54,843 nt of DNA from VRUE01 sp036266075 (GCA_036266075.1 DATANV010000031.1:1-54843), one strand, 5' to 3'. Numbered from the stretch's first letter, positions 31,162 to 42,238 are shown. The notes: a model not told the origin generated them from the letters alone. Program-made: numbers and translations.

Positions 31162-32877
31162 GCCGCCGTTATTGAGGCCGGCGACGGGGGTACCGTGGGT
31201 GCTCTCGACGCAGAGGATCGGGGCCGGGTCGAAGGAGTCGGTGAGGGCATGGCCGGCGGGGCGGCCGCGGACCGGCTTGCCCAGTTTCGGCGCGTGGCCG
31301 GCGCCGCACTGGATCACGTAGTCGCGGACGCCATCGCGAGCGTCGATCGTGTCGTCGCCACCGTGGCCGTAGAAGAAGTCCTTGCCGGGCTGGCCCAGCA
31401 TCGAGTTGGGCCCGCCGTCGCCGATTAGCACGTCGTAGTCGAAGGAACCCTCGATGTCCTCGTCGGTCGGCGAGAGGCGAACGTGGTCGCAGCCCTCGAC
31501 GACGTCGATCCAGGCGGCGTGGGCGGCCAGCGAGACGTAGAGGGTCCCGGGGTGGGCCTGCGTCTCGGCGAAAGAAGCGTCGTCGCGCCCAGGGCCGCCA
31601 ACCAGGGCGCCGCCGGCGCAGCCGCCGCCGGCCGCCAGCAGGTCGCCTTCCTCGCCCCCATATAAATAGGTCGGTCCGGGCAGGCCGCCGATCAGGCCGT
31701 CGGCGCCAGCGCCGCCGTAGAGCCGGTCGGCGCCGGGGCCGGACTCGATCAGGTCATCCTCGGGGCCGGCGTGGATCGTGTCGTTCCCCCGCCCGCCGGC
31801 CAGCCGCACGTTCTCGACCGCCTCGAGCGAGCCTTCGACGCGGAGCAGATCGTTGCCCGGACCCAAGTCGGCCATCAGCCAACGCGCCGGCCCATGCGTC
31901 GGGCAAACCGCCTGGTTGATGTCGCCGGCGGGCCGCGTGCAGCCGGGGCCGATCGCGATCCCGCTGGTCGCACCGACGCCGAAGGTTTCCTCCTCTGGGT
32001 TGTAGGTGACGGCGGTGATCTCGTCGCGGCCGCCGCCACCGACGATCTCCAGGCCGCCCCCACCCCCGCGAGTGCGGTCGAATTCGACGTAGGCCGTCGC
32101 CTTGATCGGCGCTTCGCGCCCGCAGGAGACGGTGCCTCCCTTGGCGCCTTTGCAGCCGTCCTTGCCCTGACCGCCGTTGAGCTCGTCCGGGCCGCCGGCG
32201 CCGATCAGCGTGTCGTCGCCCGGGCCGCCGTCGATCGCGTTCCCCTGCTTGCTGCCGATCAAGGTGTCGGCGAAGGCCGAGCCTTCGATGCTCTCGAAGC
32301 GGTACAGCCGGTCGTGGCCGTCTCCGCGCGCCCGGTGGCCCTTCAGCGAGACCCAGACGCCGGCGCCCTTGGCGGTTCCCACGGCGGTGGCGAAGGAGAC
32401 GATGTCGCCAGCGCCGGGGCCGCCGTCCATACGGTCGTAGCCGTAGTCGCCGTGGACTAGATCGAATTCACCGGGCCCACCGCTGAGCGTGTCGATGCCG
32501 AGGCTGCCGGCGACCTCGTCGGCGTTACCGGTGCCGCCGGTCCCCCTGTCGTCACCGAGGTCGCCGACGACCGAGTCGGTGCCGGCGCCGCCGTCGATCA
32601 AGTCGTTCCCGCGGCCGCCGTGGATCAGGTCGTCGCCCTCGGCGCCGCAGATCAGGTCGTTGCCGAGGCTGCCGTAGATCTGGTCGTCGCCCTCGCCACC
32701 CCAGATCACGTCGCGGCCGGGCGTGCCATGCAGCACGTCGTTGCCATCGGTGCCGACGATCTTCGCCCGCCGCCCATGGCAGCGCGGTTCCTCTTCGGGT
32801 TCGGAGCCCGCGCCGAGCGTCACGAGGGCGCCCAGCATCGCCACGCCGATCACGAGTCCCCTACCAAAAGCCCTCAC
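31159..32877 (-). CDS. Secreted calcium-binding (RTX-like) repeat protein
   Basis: 572 residues from the GTG at 32877, which follows TACGCT by six bases. A signal peptide (GLVIGVAMLGALVTLGAG) is at 6-24. Residues 40-125 contain several GGxGxDxxxG nonapeptides (GTDGNDVLHGTPGRDVIWG, GGEGDDQIYG, GGRGNDLIDG), with further blocks near 235-260, 370-420 and 500-520. These form calcium-bound parallel beta-rolls. The family covers surface and secreted proteins; without the type I secretion genes or an enzymatic domain in view, a structural or adhesive role is the modest inference. An extended start at 32949 would give an unusually long signal region. Confidence 0.85.
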   Translation of the reverse strand: MRAFGRGLVIGVAMLGALVTLGAGSEPEEEPRCHGRRAKIVGTDGNDVLHGTPGRDVIWGGEGDDQIYGSLGNDLICGAEGDDLIHGGRGNDLIDGGAGTDSVVGDLGDDRGTGGTGNADEVAGSLGIDTLSGGPGEFDLVHGDYGYDRMDGGPGAGDIVSFATAVGTAKGAGVWVSLKGHRARGDGHDRLYRFESIEGSAFADTLIGSKQGNAIDGGPGDDTLIGAGGPDELNGGQGKDGCKGAKGGTVSCGREAPIKATAYVEFDRTRGGGGGLEIVGGGGRDEITAVTYNPEEETFGVGATSGIAIGPGCTRPAGDINQAVCPTHGPARWLMADLGPGNDLLRVEGSLEAVENVRLAGGRGNDTIHAGPEDDLIESGPGADRLYGGAGADGLIGGLPGPTYLYGGEEGDLLAAGGGCAGGALVGGPGRDDASFAETQAHPGTLYVSLAAHAAWIDVVEGCDHVRLSPTDEDIEGSFDYDVLIGDGGPNSMLGQPGKDFFYGHGGDDTIDARDGVRDYVIQCGAGHAPKLGKPVRGRPAGHALTDSFDPAPILCVESTHGTPVAGLNNGG

Positions 32878-32964
32878 CTTCCGAGCGTATCGACCCTCAG
32901 CGGACGTGCCGGTGATTGAGTGCCCACAGTGGTGTCTAACTACCGGCACGTCGCAGCGATGCGA

Positions 32965-34406
32965 TCAGCCGAGGCTCACCATCACGTGCTTGATCTCGGT
33001 GTAGTCATCCAGCGCGTAGATGGACAGATCCTTACCGTAGCCGGATTCCTTGTAGCCGCCGTGGGGCATCTCGGAGACGAGTGGGATGTGGTCGTTGATC
33101 CAGACGCAGCCGAAGCGCAGCGCGTTGGCGACCCGCATCGCCCGGCCGACGTCGCGGGTCCAGACCGAAGATGCGAGGCCGTAGCGGGTGCCGTTGGCCC
33201 ACTCGATCGCCTTCGCCTCGTCGCTGAAGGGCTGGACGGTGATCACCGGGCCGAAGATCTCTTTCTGGACCATCTCGTCGTCCTGCTCGAGGCCGGCGAC
33301 CACGGCCGGCTCGAGGAAGTAACCGGGCAGGGCGGGCTCGCTGCCGCCAGTGACAATCTCGGCGTTGTCCGGCCGGCGTTCGAGGAAGCCCTCGACCCGC
33401 TCGCGCTGGCGCTGCGAGTTGAGCGGCCCCAGGGTCGTATCGGCCGCGAGCGTGTCGCCCAGGACCAGCCCCTTGGCTTCCGAAACGAGGCCGTTGACGA
33501 CGTCGTCGTAGACGCCCTTGGAGGCCAGCACGCGGGTCGCCGCCGTGCAGTCCTGGCCAGCGTTGTAGTAGCCGGTGCCGGCGATCGTCTCCAGCGCGGT
33601 CTCCATCTCGACGTCGTCGAAGACGACCACGGGCGCCTTGCCGCCCAGCTCGAGGTGGACGCGCTTCAGCGTGTCGGCCGCAGCCTTGGCGATCCACTTG
33701 CCGGTCGGCGGCGAGCCAGTCAGCGAGACCATCTCGACGTCGGGATGGGTGACCAGCTCGACCCCGGTCGGCTCGCCGTGGCCGCCGATCGCGTTGAGCA
33801 CGCCGGGCGGCAGCAGGTCGGCGCACCACTCGGCGAAGGTGAGCGTCGTCAGCGGCGTGGTCTCGGCCGGCTTGAGAATGACGGTGTTCCCGGCGCCAAG
33901 CGCCGGGCCGATCTTCCAGATCGCCATCATCAGGGGGTAGTTCCAGGGGGTGATCTGGCCGACGACGCCGATCGGCTCGCGGCGGACGAAGGAGGTATGG
34001 CCCTCCATGTACTCGCCCGCGGCGCGACCCTCCAGACAGCGTGCCGCGCCGGCGAAGAAGCGCAGGTTGTCGGCCATCACCGGCACCTCGTCCTCGAGCA
34101 CCGCGCCGCGCGGCTTGCCCGCGTCGGCCGCCTCGAGGTCGGCGATCTCCTCGCCGCGCTCCTCGATCAGGTCGGCCATCCGCAGCAACGCTCGCGCCCG
34201 TTCGCCCGGCGGCGTCGCCGCCCAGCCCTCGAAGGCGCCCGTCGCCGCGGCGACGGCGGCGTCAACGTCGGCTTTGGTCGAGAGCGGCGCCTCGGCGATT
34301 GCCTCTCCGGTCGCCGGGTTGACGACGTCCTCCATGCCGCCCTCGATCGGGTCCACCGCCTTGCCGCCGATGAAGTTCCTCAGCTTCGTCTTGGCCGCCA
34401 TCGCCA

Positions 34407-34407
<1 letters not shown>
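32965..34407 (-). CDS. Aldehyde dehydrogenase (aminobutyraldehyde/betaine-aldehyde type)
   Basis: 480 residues. Family marks: TPWNYPLMMAIWKIGPALGAGNTVILKPAETTPL, VSLTGSPPTGKWIAKAA, ELGGKAPVVVF and the catalytic thiol in NAGQDCTAATR (near C286). FGPVITVQPF is also present. The closest recalled relatives are gamma-aminobutyraldehyde dehydrogenases (PatD/PuuC). It would oxidise the aldehyde formed by the transaminase or oxidase of the region. It overlaps ald by one base (TGATG on the minus strand), so the two are co-transcribed. Confidence 0.92.
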
Positions 34408-35564
<1,157 letters not shown>

Positions 35565-35592
35565 GAGCGCACCGGCTCTCTCGCCCGCCGCC

Positions 35593-37152
35593 TCACCCGC
35601 CGACCAGCTCCCGGGCCCGCAACGCCAGCCAGAACTCGATCCGGTCGTGGGCGCGCGAGAGGTCGCGGCCGGTCAGCTCTTCCACCTTGCGCATCCGGTA
35701 GCGCAGCGTGTGGCGATGGCAGTAGACCTCGCGGGCGGCGCGCTCCCACTGGCCGTTCTGCTCGATGAAGGCTTCCAGCGAGCGCAGCAGCTCGCCGCCG
35801 TACTCCTCGTCGCCCTCCTCGATCGGCCCGAGCACGCTGTCGCAATAGAGCTTCAAAGCCTCGTCGTCCTGGATCGAGAGCAGCAGGGTGAATGCGCCGA
35901 GGTCCCGCCACGAGGCGACCTCCGGCTCGCTTCCGTTGGCGAAGGCGGTCGCCTCCAGCGCGCAGCGCGCCTCGTGAAAGGAGTGGCGCAGCTCCTCGGG
36001 CGGTGCCGGCCGGCTGGCCGCGGCGCGCACCGCGCCGCGCTCCTTGATCAGCGCCCGGCGCGCTTCGGCGGCGAGGTCGACCGGGTCGCGGTCGGCGGCG
36101 TCTACCACCGCGCAGAGCAGCTCGCGGCCACCGCTGGCGTGCGGCGCGACAACCGCCGGGCAGGCGTCGGCGGCGAGCGCTCGCTCCAGGGCCGGCTCGG
36201 CGGCCGAGGGGTCGTCGAGGTCGAAGACGAGAACCGCCGCTTCGTCGCCGATGCCGAAGGGCTCGAGGCGACGACGCAGCTCGGAGGGGTCGAGGCGCCC
36301 GCCGAGAGCGCCGGCGAGGACGTCGCCGGCGAGGCGCCGCTCGGTCTCGCGGGCGACGCGGCGGCGCATCAGCTCGAGCGCCACCACCGCCACCGCCTGC
36401 TGCAGGATCAGCCGCTCGAAGTCACCGAGCCCGCCCGAGTCGCGGACCATCACCACCCATGCTTGCGGCGGCCCGCCGCCGGGTGAGATCACCGGGTGGG
36501 CGAGGGCGCGGCCGGCGATCGACGGGTGGGTCGGGACGAAGGGGTGCCCGTCGGCGGTGTGGGATAGCGCTTCGTCGCGGATCGCGTTGACCGCCTCGGC
36601 GGACAGCTCGCGGCGGAAGCCGCGGCCGGCGATGCGCTCGCCGCGGCCGTTGAGAATCGCCACGGTGCCGCCAACGGCGGAGGAGATCGTCGCGACGATC
36701 TCCTCCAGGCCACGCTCTTCGAGTACCAGCCGCTCCAGCCGCCGCTGGACGGCAATCCCCCGCTGCAGGACCTCGTACTGCTCGTTGACCAGCCGCGCGA
36801 AGGCCTTCTCGGTGATCGCTATGAACGGCGTCGAGTAGGGCACCTCGAAGAGCGGAAAGTCGCGTTTACGCGCCTCCTCGACCAGCGCTTTGGGCAGTTT
36901 CTTGTGGCTGAAGCCAGTGCCGAAGCCAAGCCCGGAGAGGTTGTGTTCGGCCAGCAGGCGGATGTAGGAGCGCTGTTTGGCGGCGCTGTCGAGCGGGATG
37001 CCGGTGGTCAGCATCAGCTCGCCGCCGGAGAGCCACGGCGTCGGGTCCTCCAGCTCGGAGATGTGGATCCAGCGCACCGGCGCTTCCGCGGCCTCCGCCC
37101 CGGCCTCGAGGTCGAGGCCCAGTTCGGCGAGCAGGCTCTGGACGGTGAGCAT
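35593..37152 (-). CDS. PucR-family transcriptional activator
   Basis: About 519 residues. N-terminal PucR domain: MLTVQSLLAELGLDLEAG, IHISELEDPTPWLSGGELMLTTGIPL. A GGDEF-like central part and the C-terminal helix-turn-helix, VYCHRHTLRYRMRKVEELTGRDL (near 480), follow. PucR regulators switch on purine, amino-acid or amine catabolism when the substrate binds. The ATG at 37152 is used; a longer frame from 37200 would overlap the transaminase by 35 bases. It sits inside the operon it presumably controls. Confidence 0.9.
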   Translation of the reverse strand: MLTVQSLLAELGLDLEAGAEAAEAPVRWIHISELEDPTPWLSGGELMLTTGIPLDSAAKQRSYIRLLAEHNLSGLGFGTGFSHKKLPKALVEEARKRDFPLFEVPYSTPFIAITEKAFARLVNEQYEVLQRGIAVQRRLERLVLEERGLEEIVATISSAVGGTVAILNGRGERIAGRGFRRELSAEAVNAIRDEALSHTADGHPFVPTHPSIAGRALAHPVISPGGGPPQAWVVMVRDSGGLGDFERLILQQAVAVVALELMRRRVARETERRLAGDVLAGALGGRLDPSELRRRLEPFGIGDEAAVLVFDLDDPSAAEPALERALAADACPAVVAPHASGGRELLCAVVDAADRDPVDLAAEARRALIKERGAVRAAASRPAPPEELRHSFHEARCALEATAFANGSEPEVASWRDLGAFTLLLSIQDDEALKLYCDSVLGPIEEGDEEYGGELLRSLEAFIEQNGQWERAAREVYCHRHTLRYRMRKVEELTGRDLSRAHDRIEFWLALRARELVGG

Positions 37153-37165
37153 CCGCGGCGCCCGT

Positions 37166-38548
37166 CTAGTGGACCCGTTCCCAGGCATCCGTGAGGACAC
37201 CGCGCAGGACGTCGTGGATCTCTTCGAATTGCTCGCTGCCGGCGATCAGCGGCGGCGCCAGCTGGATCACCGGGTCGCCACGGTCGTCGGCGCGGCAGAT
37301 CAGCCCGCGGCGGAACAGCTCACCGGAGAGGTAGCCGCGCAGCAGCTCCTCGGACTCCTCCTCGTCGAAGCTCTCCTTCGTCTCCTTGTCCTTGACCAGC
37401 TCGATCGCCTGGAAGAAGCCGGCGCCCCGCACATCGCCCACGATCGGCAGGTCGTGCAGGGTCTCGAGCATCTGGCGGAACTCCCCCTCCTTGGCGAGGA
37501 CGCCGCCGCAGAGGTCCTCGCGCTCGAAGACGTCGAGGTTGGCCATCGCGATTGCCGCCGCCACCGGGTGGCCGGCGAAGGTGAAGCCGTGGACGAAGGA
37601 CTCCTTGCCCTGCATGAACGGCTCGGCGACCCGATCGGAGACGATCACGCCACCCATCGGCGCGTAGGCCGAGGTCAGCCCCTTTGCAACGGTGATCACG
37701 TCAGGCACGTAGCCGAAGCGTTCGCAGCCGAACCAATGGCCGAGGCGGCCCCAAGCGCAGATCACCTCGTCGGAGATCATCAGCACGTCGTGGCGGTCGC
37801 AGATCTCGCGCACCCGGTCGAAGTAGCCATCCGGCGGGACGAAGCAGCCGCCCGCGTTCTGCACCGGCTCGAGGATCACCGCGGCAACGGTCTCCGGCCC
37901 CTCGAAGGCGATCCGCTCCTCGATCGCGTCCGCCGCCCAAAGCGGGTGGCGGTCCTCGGGCCAGCGGTAGATGTTGGTGTTGGGGACGTGGCAGCCGCCC
38001 GGGGTCAGCGGCTCGAACGGTGCCCGCAGGTCGGTGATGCCGGTGGCCGAGAGGGCGCCGAGCGAGGTGCCGTGGTAGGCGATCTCGCGGGCGATCAGCT
38101 TGTGCTTCTGGCCGTTGCCGCGCATCCGGTGATAGCTGCGGGCCAACTTCAGCGCCGACTCGACTGCCTCCGAGCCACCCGAGGTGAAGAAGACGCGGTT
38201 GAGGTCGCCGGGAGCGAGCGCGGCGATCCGCGCGGCGAGCTCGATCGCCCGCGGGTGGGCGTAGCTCCACAGCGTGTAGAAGTCGAGCTCTTCGACCTGG
38301 CGGGCGGCGGCTTCGCCGAGCTCGGTGCGGCCGTGCCCGGCGTTGACGCAGAAGAGCGCCGAGAGGCCGTCCAGGTAGCGGTTGCCGTGGTCGTCGTAGA
38401 CGTAACAGCCCTCGCCGCGGGCGATGATCGGGATCTCGTGGTCGGGGCCGTAGCCCCCCATGCGAGAGAAGTGCATCCAGAGGTGGCGCATCGCCTGCTG
38501 CTGAAGCTCGCTCCCCACGGCTCCCATGGTCTGCGACGCAATGGACAT
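37166..38548 (-). CDS. Class III aminotransferase (omega-amino acid/diamine:pyruvate type)
   Basis: 460 residues. Fold type I with RGEGCYVYDDHGNRYLDGLSALFCVNAGHGR, FFTSGGSEAVESALKLAR, ILEPVQNAGGCFVPP, ISDEVICAWGRLG and the PLP lysine in ITVAKGLTSAYAPMGGV (near 288). Such enzymes move an amino group from putrescine, beta-alanine or GABA to pyruvate. The ribosome site AGAGGAGAAG is seven bases before the ATG. It diverges from the permease gene, and both flank an operator-rich 220-base gap. Pairing with ald fits the use of pyruvate as acceptor. Confidence 0.93.
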   Translation of the reverse strand: MSIASQTMGAVGSELQQQAMRHLWMHFSRMGGYGPDHEIPIIARGEGCYVYDDHGNRYLDGLSALFCVNAGHGRTELGEAAARQVEELDFYTLWSYAHPRAIELAARIAALAPGDLNRVFFTSGGSEAVESALKLARSYHRMRGNGQKHKLIAREIAYHGTSLGALSATGITDLRAPFEPLTPGGCHVPNTNIYRWPEDRHPLWAADAIEERIAFEGPETVAAVILEPVQNAGGCFVPPDGYFDRVREICDRHDVLMISDEVICAWGRLGHWFGCERFGYVPDVITVAKGLTSAYAPMGGVIVSDRVAEPFMQGKESFVHGFTFAGHPVAAAIAMANLDVFEREDLCGGVLAKEGEFRQMLETLHDLPIVGDVRGAGFFQAIELVKDKETKESFDEEESEELLRGYLSGELFRRGLICRADDRGDPVIQLAPPLIAGSEQFEEIHDVLRGVLTDAWERVH

Positions 38549-38609
38549 GCAGCTTCTCCTCTCTTGCTACGACGTTCTGGACAACGCTAGCTCGGGTAGA
38601 CCCCAATCG

Positions 38610-38694
38610 CAAGTGGTCATTGGGTCAAGTGAAAGCAAAAGGCTTATCCGATTTGGATAAATCGAGTCTGCCGGTTTGGCACATTTGCCACTTG
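38610..38694. promoter_or_regulatory. Operator cluster between transaminase and permease
   Basis: Two overlapping dyads lie at 38644-38664: TTATCC-GATTT-GGATAA and CGATTT-GGAT-AAATCG. Flanking them, CAAGTGG (38610-38616) and CCACTTG (38688-38694) form a wider inverted pair. The local sequence is AT-rich against a GC-rich background. PucR is the likely binder; this is an inference from position. Confidence 0.6.
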
Positions 38695-38769
38695 TGATCT
38701 TGCGCCATGGAGGCGTACCGTGAGGGAAAGTCAGCCGCCATCCCGCAGCGTGAGGAGAGAAAGGGTCCG

Positions 38770-40341
38770 ATGGAGAGCGCAGCGGTTCCGACGCCACCCC
38801 AGCCCTCGCCGAGCGTGTCCACGACTCCCGTCCCTAGCAGCGGCGACAAGGGGCTGAAGAAGAACGCGATCGGCTTCGTCTCCAGCGTGGTCATCGGCGT
38901 CGCCTCAACCGCCCCTGGCTACAGCCTCGCCGCGACCCTTGGCTTCATCGCCGCGGCCGTCGCCCTCAAGTCCCCCGCCATCCTGCTGATCAGCTTCGTC
39001 CCGATGTTCCTGGTGGCCGCCGGCTACTACTACATGAACAAGGCCGATCCGGACTGCGGCACCAGCTTCTCGTGGGTGACCAAGGCGATGGGCCCGCAGC
39101 TCGGCTGGATCGCCGGTTGGACGATCGTCGTCGCCGACGTGATCGTGATGGCCAACCTGGCGCAGATCGCCGGCCTCTACACCTTCCTGCTCGTCGGCTG
39201 GGACTCTGCGGCCGCGTCAACCGCGGCGGTGACCGCAGTCGGAGTGGCCTGGATCGCCCTGATGACGGCGATCGTCGTGATCGGCATCGAGCTCTCGGCG
39301 CGGACCCAGGTCGGGTTGCTGGCTGCCGAGATCGTCACCCTGGCCATCTTTGCCGTGGTTGCACTGGTCAAGGTCTACGCCGGCAGCGCCCCGGTCGCCT
39401 CGATCGACCCGAGCCTCTCCTGGCTCAACCCCTTCTCGCTCAGCCCCAGCGAGATCTCGGCCGGAATGCTGCTCGCCGTCTTCATCTACTGGGGCTGGGA
39501 CACGACCGCGACCGTCAACGAGGAGACCGAGAACCCCGACGAGGCCCCCGGGCGGGCGACCGTCGTCAGCACCCTGATCCTGCTCGGCATCTACCTGATC
39601 GTCGCCGTGGCCGCACAGGCCTACGCCGGCGTCGACCAGCTCGTTGCCAGCCAGGAAGACGTGCTCAGCGCCCTCGGAACCGAGGTCTTCGGCTCGCCGC
39701 TCGACAAGATCCTGATCATCGCCGTGCTCTCCTCCGCCGCGGCCTCGACCCAGACGACGATCCTGCCGACCGCGCGCACGACCCTCTCGATGGCTCGCGC
39801 GCATGCGATGCCGAAGAGCCTCGGCAATGTCCACCCGCGCTATCTGACGCCGCACGTCTCAACCATGCTGATGGGCGCCGCCTCGATTGTCTGGTACGTC
39901 AGCCTGACGCTGGTCAGCGAAGACATCCTCTTCGACTCCCTGGCCGCACTCGGCCTGATGATCTCCTTCTATATCGGCCTGACCGGCTTCGCCTGCGCGA
40001 TCTACTACCGGCGAGAGATCCTGCGCAGCGTCAAGAACTTCTTCTTCGTCGGGATCGGGCCGCTGCTGGGCGGCGTCATCCTCTTCTACCTGCTGATCAA
40101 GAACGCGATCGAACTCTCCGACCCAGCGAACTCCGAATCCGGAGACTCGTGGCTGGGGATCGGGCCACCGCTGCTGATCGCGATCATCTTCCTCGTCCTC
40201 GGCCTGGTCCTGATGGTGGTCCAGTGGCGGGCGTTCCCGGCCTTCTTCCGCCGCCGCCCTGAGGTCGCGCCGGAAGGCTTTCTCGAGGGCGAAGCCGAGC
40301 CAGCGACGGGCGGGCTCGCGGGCGGCGGAGGTGAGCGCTGA
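38770..40341 (+). CDS. APC-superfamily amino acid/amine permease
   Basis: 523 residues from the ATG at 38770, preceded by GGAGAGAAAGGG. After a soluble N-terminus the helices begin at IGFVSSVVIGVASTAPGYSLAATLG (TM1), with the broken-helix glycines of LeuT-fold transporters, and continue through about 12 segments to LLIAIIFLVLGLVLMVVQW. CGTSFSWVTKAMGPQLGWIAGW is typical of the family. It should import an amine or amino acid for the adjacent pathway. Its TGA overlaps the uspA ATG by one base. Confidence 0.93.
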   Translation: MESAAVPTPPQPSPSVSTTPVPSSGDKGLKKNAIGFVSSVVIGVASTAPGYSLAATLGFIAAAVALKSPAILLISFVPMFLVAAGYYYMNKADPDCGTSFSWVTKAMGPQLGWIAGWTIVVADVIVMANLAQIAGLYTFLLVGWDSAAASTAAVTAVGVAWIALMTAIVVIGIELSARTQVGLLAAEIVTLAIFAVVALVKVYAGSAPVASIDPSLSWLNPFSLSPSEISAGMLLAVFIYWGWDTTATVNEETENPDEAPGRATVVSTLILLGIYLIVAVAAQAYAGVDQLVASQEDVLSALGTEVFGSPLDKILIIAVLSSAAASTQTTILPTARTTLSMARAHAMPKSLGNVHPRYLTPHVSTMLMGAASIVWYVSLTLVSEDILFDSLAALGLMISFYIGLTGFACAIYYRREILRSVKNFFFVGIGPLLGGVILFYLLIKNAIELSDPANSESGDSWLGIGPPLLIAIIFLVLGLVLMVVQWRAFPAFFRRRPEVAPEGFLEGEAEPATGGLAGGGGER

Positions 40342-40760
40342 TGGGCCAGATAGTCGTCGGCTACGACGGCTCGGACTGCGGTGCGGCTGCGCTGAACGAG
40401 GCGGTGCGCCTCGCCAAAGGCCTCGGCGACACGGTCGTGCTCGTCTTCGGCTACGCGCCGCCGGGCATCTGGGGCGGCGAGATCGCCGAACACGAGGAGG
40501 CGATCGCCGAGTTCGGCGAGAAGGTGATGGGCGAGGCGAAACGAGTCGCCGAGAGCGACGGGATCGACGCCGAGCACGAGCTGGTCGCGAGGCGGCCGGC
40601 CGAGGCGCTGGAAGAGGTGGCCAGGGCGCGCGACGCGCGGATGATCGTGGTCGGCAGTTATGGGGATGCGCCGCTCAAGGGGGCGATTCTCGGGTCGACG
40701 CCTTACCGGTTGTTGCATCAGGCGGAGCGGCCGGTGCTGGTGGTTCCTGCGGGGAGGTAG
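40341..40760 (+). CDS. Universal stress protein UspA
   Basis: 139 residues. MGQIVVGYDGSDCGAAALNEAV at the start and the ATP-binding loop GSYGDAPLKGAILGSTPYRLL (about 111-131), ending HQAERPVLVVP, match ATP-type Usp proteins. It is translationally coupled to the permease (TGATG). UspA partners of APC permeases are common in actinobacteria and may tune transport to energy state. A short hairpin follows. Confidence 0.93.
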   Translation: MGQIVVGYDGSDCGAAALNEAVRLAKGLGDTVVLVFGYAPPGIWGGEIAEHEEAIAEFGEKVMGEAKRVAESDGIDAEHELVARRPAEALEEVARARDARMIVVGSYGDAPLKGAILGSTPYRLLHQAERPVLVVPAGR

Positions 40761-40776
40761 GGAGGCCCAGTCCCTC

Positions 40777-40794
40777 TTCACCGGCCGAGGTGAA
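40777..40794. terminator. Short bidirectional terminator hairpin
   Basis: TTCACC (40777-40782) pairs with GGTGAA (40789-40794) around six bases. It lies between convergent uspA and the FAD oxidoreductase gene and includes the latter's stop codon. AAAA follows on the plus strand, i.e. a T-run on the minus side would precede the stem, so termination strength is uncertain. Confidence 0.4.
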
Positions 40795-42238
40795 AACCCA
40801 CCAGCTGCGGGACCCGCGAGATTAGGGAGCTGAGGAGAGGCGGGTGTCGTCCCTCTAGCTCGGCTTGCTCCTTGCTGGTGAGAGCGCGGCGGATGATCTC
40901 CCCTCCGATCCAGTGGAAGGGCTCGGGCGGAACTCGTTGGGGGGAGGGGTCTACGAAGGCCAGGCGGGAGTGGTCGTCGCGGCGATCGAGGGCCAGGGAG
41001 GCGAGGGTTCGGGCGACCATGCGGGAGGGGCCGACGCCGTTGCCGCTGAAGCCGGCGGCAACGAAGGTACGGCTGCCGCGCAGAGGGACGACCATCGGGA
41101 TGTGGGTCGGGGAGACGTCGACGGGACCGCCCCAGGCGTGGGTGATGCGGCGGCCGGCGAGCGCGGGGAAGTACCCGCGCAGGCGAGCCGCGGCGGCCTC
41201 GACCACTCGGTGGTCATGCTCGGTGCGGCCGCGCAGGCGGGCGCCCAGCGCGATCCCACCACCGCCCCAGCCGAAGGCGATGCGACCGTCGGGCGTCGTG
41301 CGGAAGTAATCGATCAGGGCACGGCTGTCGGTGATGCACTCGCCGCCGGTCCAACCGATCTCCTCGAGCACGTCGGGGACGGGCTCGGTGAGGACGATGT
41401 GGGACGAGGTGACGGTCAGCGCGTCGCGCAACGGCGCTCGCGGCGCTTTGGCGGCACCGCCGATCGCGACGACCGCTGCCCCAGCGCGGACCAAGCTGGC
41501 GTTCCGCGCCCCTGAGCCCACCCGCGCGACGACCTCGGCGGGCGAACCCTCGAGCCGCCGCACCGGCGAGCGCTCGAAGATCTCGACACCCGTATCCAGC
41601 AGCCGGCTTCGCAGGCCAAGCGCGAGCCGCGCCGGCTGCACCGTCGCCGCATCTGGGTAAAGGGCGCCAGCGCGGAAGGCCGGCGAAGCGCAGCGCAGCG
41701 CAACCTCAGCAGCATCGAGCGGGTAAACGGCGTCTCCCGCTCCTGCCGCCTGCGCCCGGTCGGACTTGGGGCTCCCAATTCCCCCCTCGCCCAATTCACG
41801 ACAAGCAGCGACGGCCTCGTCCCAGGTCCCATCGTGCGCCGGAGCCGTCGAGACCTGCAGGTAGCCGGCCTGCCTGTACCAGGCATCGACCTCCTGCTCT
41901 CGGCAAAACGCCCCGATGTCCTCGATCGCCCGCCGCGCCGCCCGTCCGACTGCCAGCGCCGCCTCGTCGCCCCAGCGCCGCCGCATGTTCGGCAGCGAGA
42001 ACCACATCACGTTGCAGAACCCCCCATTCCGCCCACTCGGCCCCTGCCCACAGACCTCGCTCTCCAGCAGCACGACCCGTGCCTCCGGCTCGAGCGCCTT
42101 GACCTCCCAGGCAGCCCACATCCCCGCATACCCACCCCCGATCACCACGACGTCCGCACTCAGCTCCCCGCTCAGCTCGGGCCTGGGGGTAGCACCTCCG
42201 GCCTCCTCCAGCCAGTACCCGTGAGCGGTGTGCTTCAT
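40778..42238 (-). CDS. FAD-dependent amine/amino acid oxidase (PuuB/DAO family)
   Basis: 486 residues. FAD motif VVVIGGGYAGMWAAWE (31-46), then ESEVCGQGPSGRNGGFCN, a hallmark of gamma-glutamylputrescine oxidases and related DAO proteins. C-terminal ITHAWGGPVDVSPTHIPMV and FSGNGVGPSRMVARTLA complete the fold. It would oxidise an amine to an aldehyde with H2O2 release, feeding the aldehyde dehydrogenase at 32965. Gamma-glutamyl ligase PuuA is not in the window, so the exact substrate is open. It diverges from the enolase-family gene. Confidence 0.9.
   Translation of the reverse strand: MKHTAHGYWLEEAGGATPRPELSGELSADVVVIGGGYAGMWAAWEVKALEPEARVVLLESEVCGQGPSGRNGGFCNVMWFSLPNMRRRWGDEAALAVGRAARRAIEDIGAFCREQEVDAWYRQAGYLQVSTAPAHDGTWDEAVAACRELGEGGIGSPKSDRAQAAGAGDAVYPLDAAEVALRCASPAFRAGALYPDAATVQPARLALGLRSRLLDTGVEIFERSPVRRLEGSPAEVVARVGSGARNASLVRAGAAVVAIGGAAKAPRAPLRDALTVTSSHIVLTEPVPDVLEEIGWTGGECITDSRALIDYFRTTPDGRIAFGWGGGGIALGARLRGRTEHDHRVVEAAAARLRGYFPALAGRRITHAWGGPVDVSPTHIPMVVPLRGSRTFVAAGFSGNGVGPSRMVARTLASLALDRRDDHSRLAFVDPSPQRVPPEPFHWIGGEIIRRALTSKEQAELEGRHPPLLSSLISRVPQLVGFHLGR

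Noticed and set aside
31159..32877. Calcium-repeat protein as an RTX toxin
   Set aside because: No type I secretion genes, acyltransferase or toxin domain; only beta-roll repeats and a Sec-type signal are seen.
38670..38700. TTGGCACATTTGC as a sigma-54 (-24/-12) promoter
   Set aside because: The GG to GC spacing is 9, not 12 bases, and actinobacteria usually lack sigma-54.
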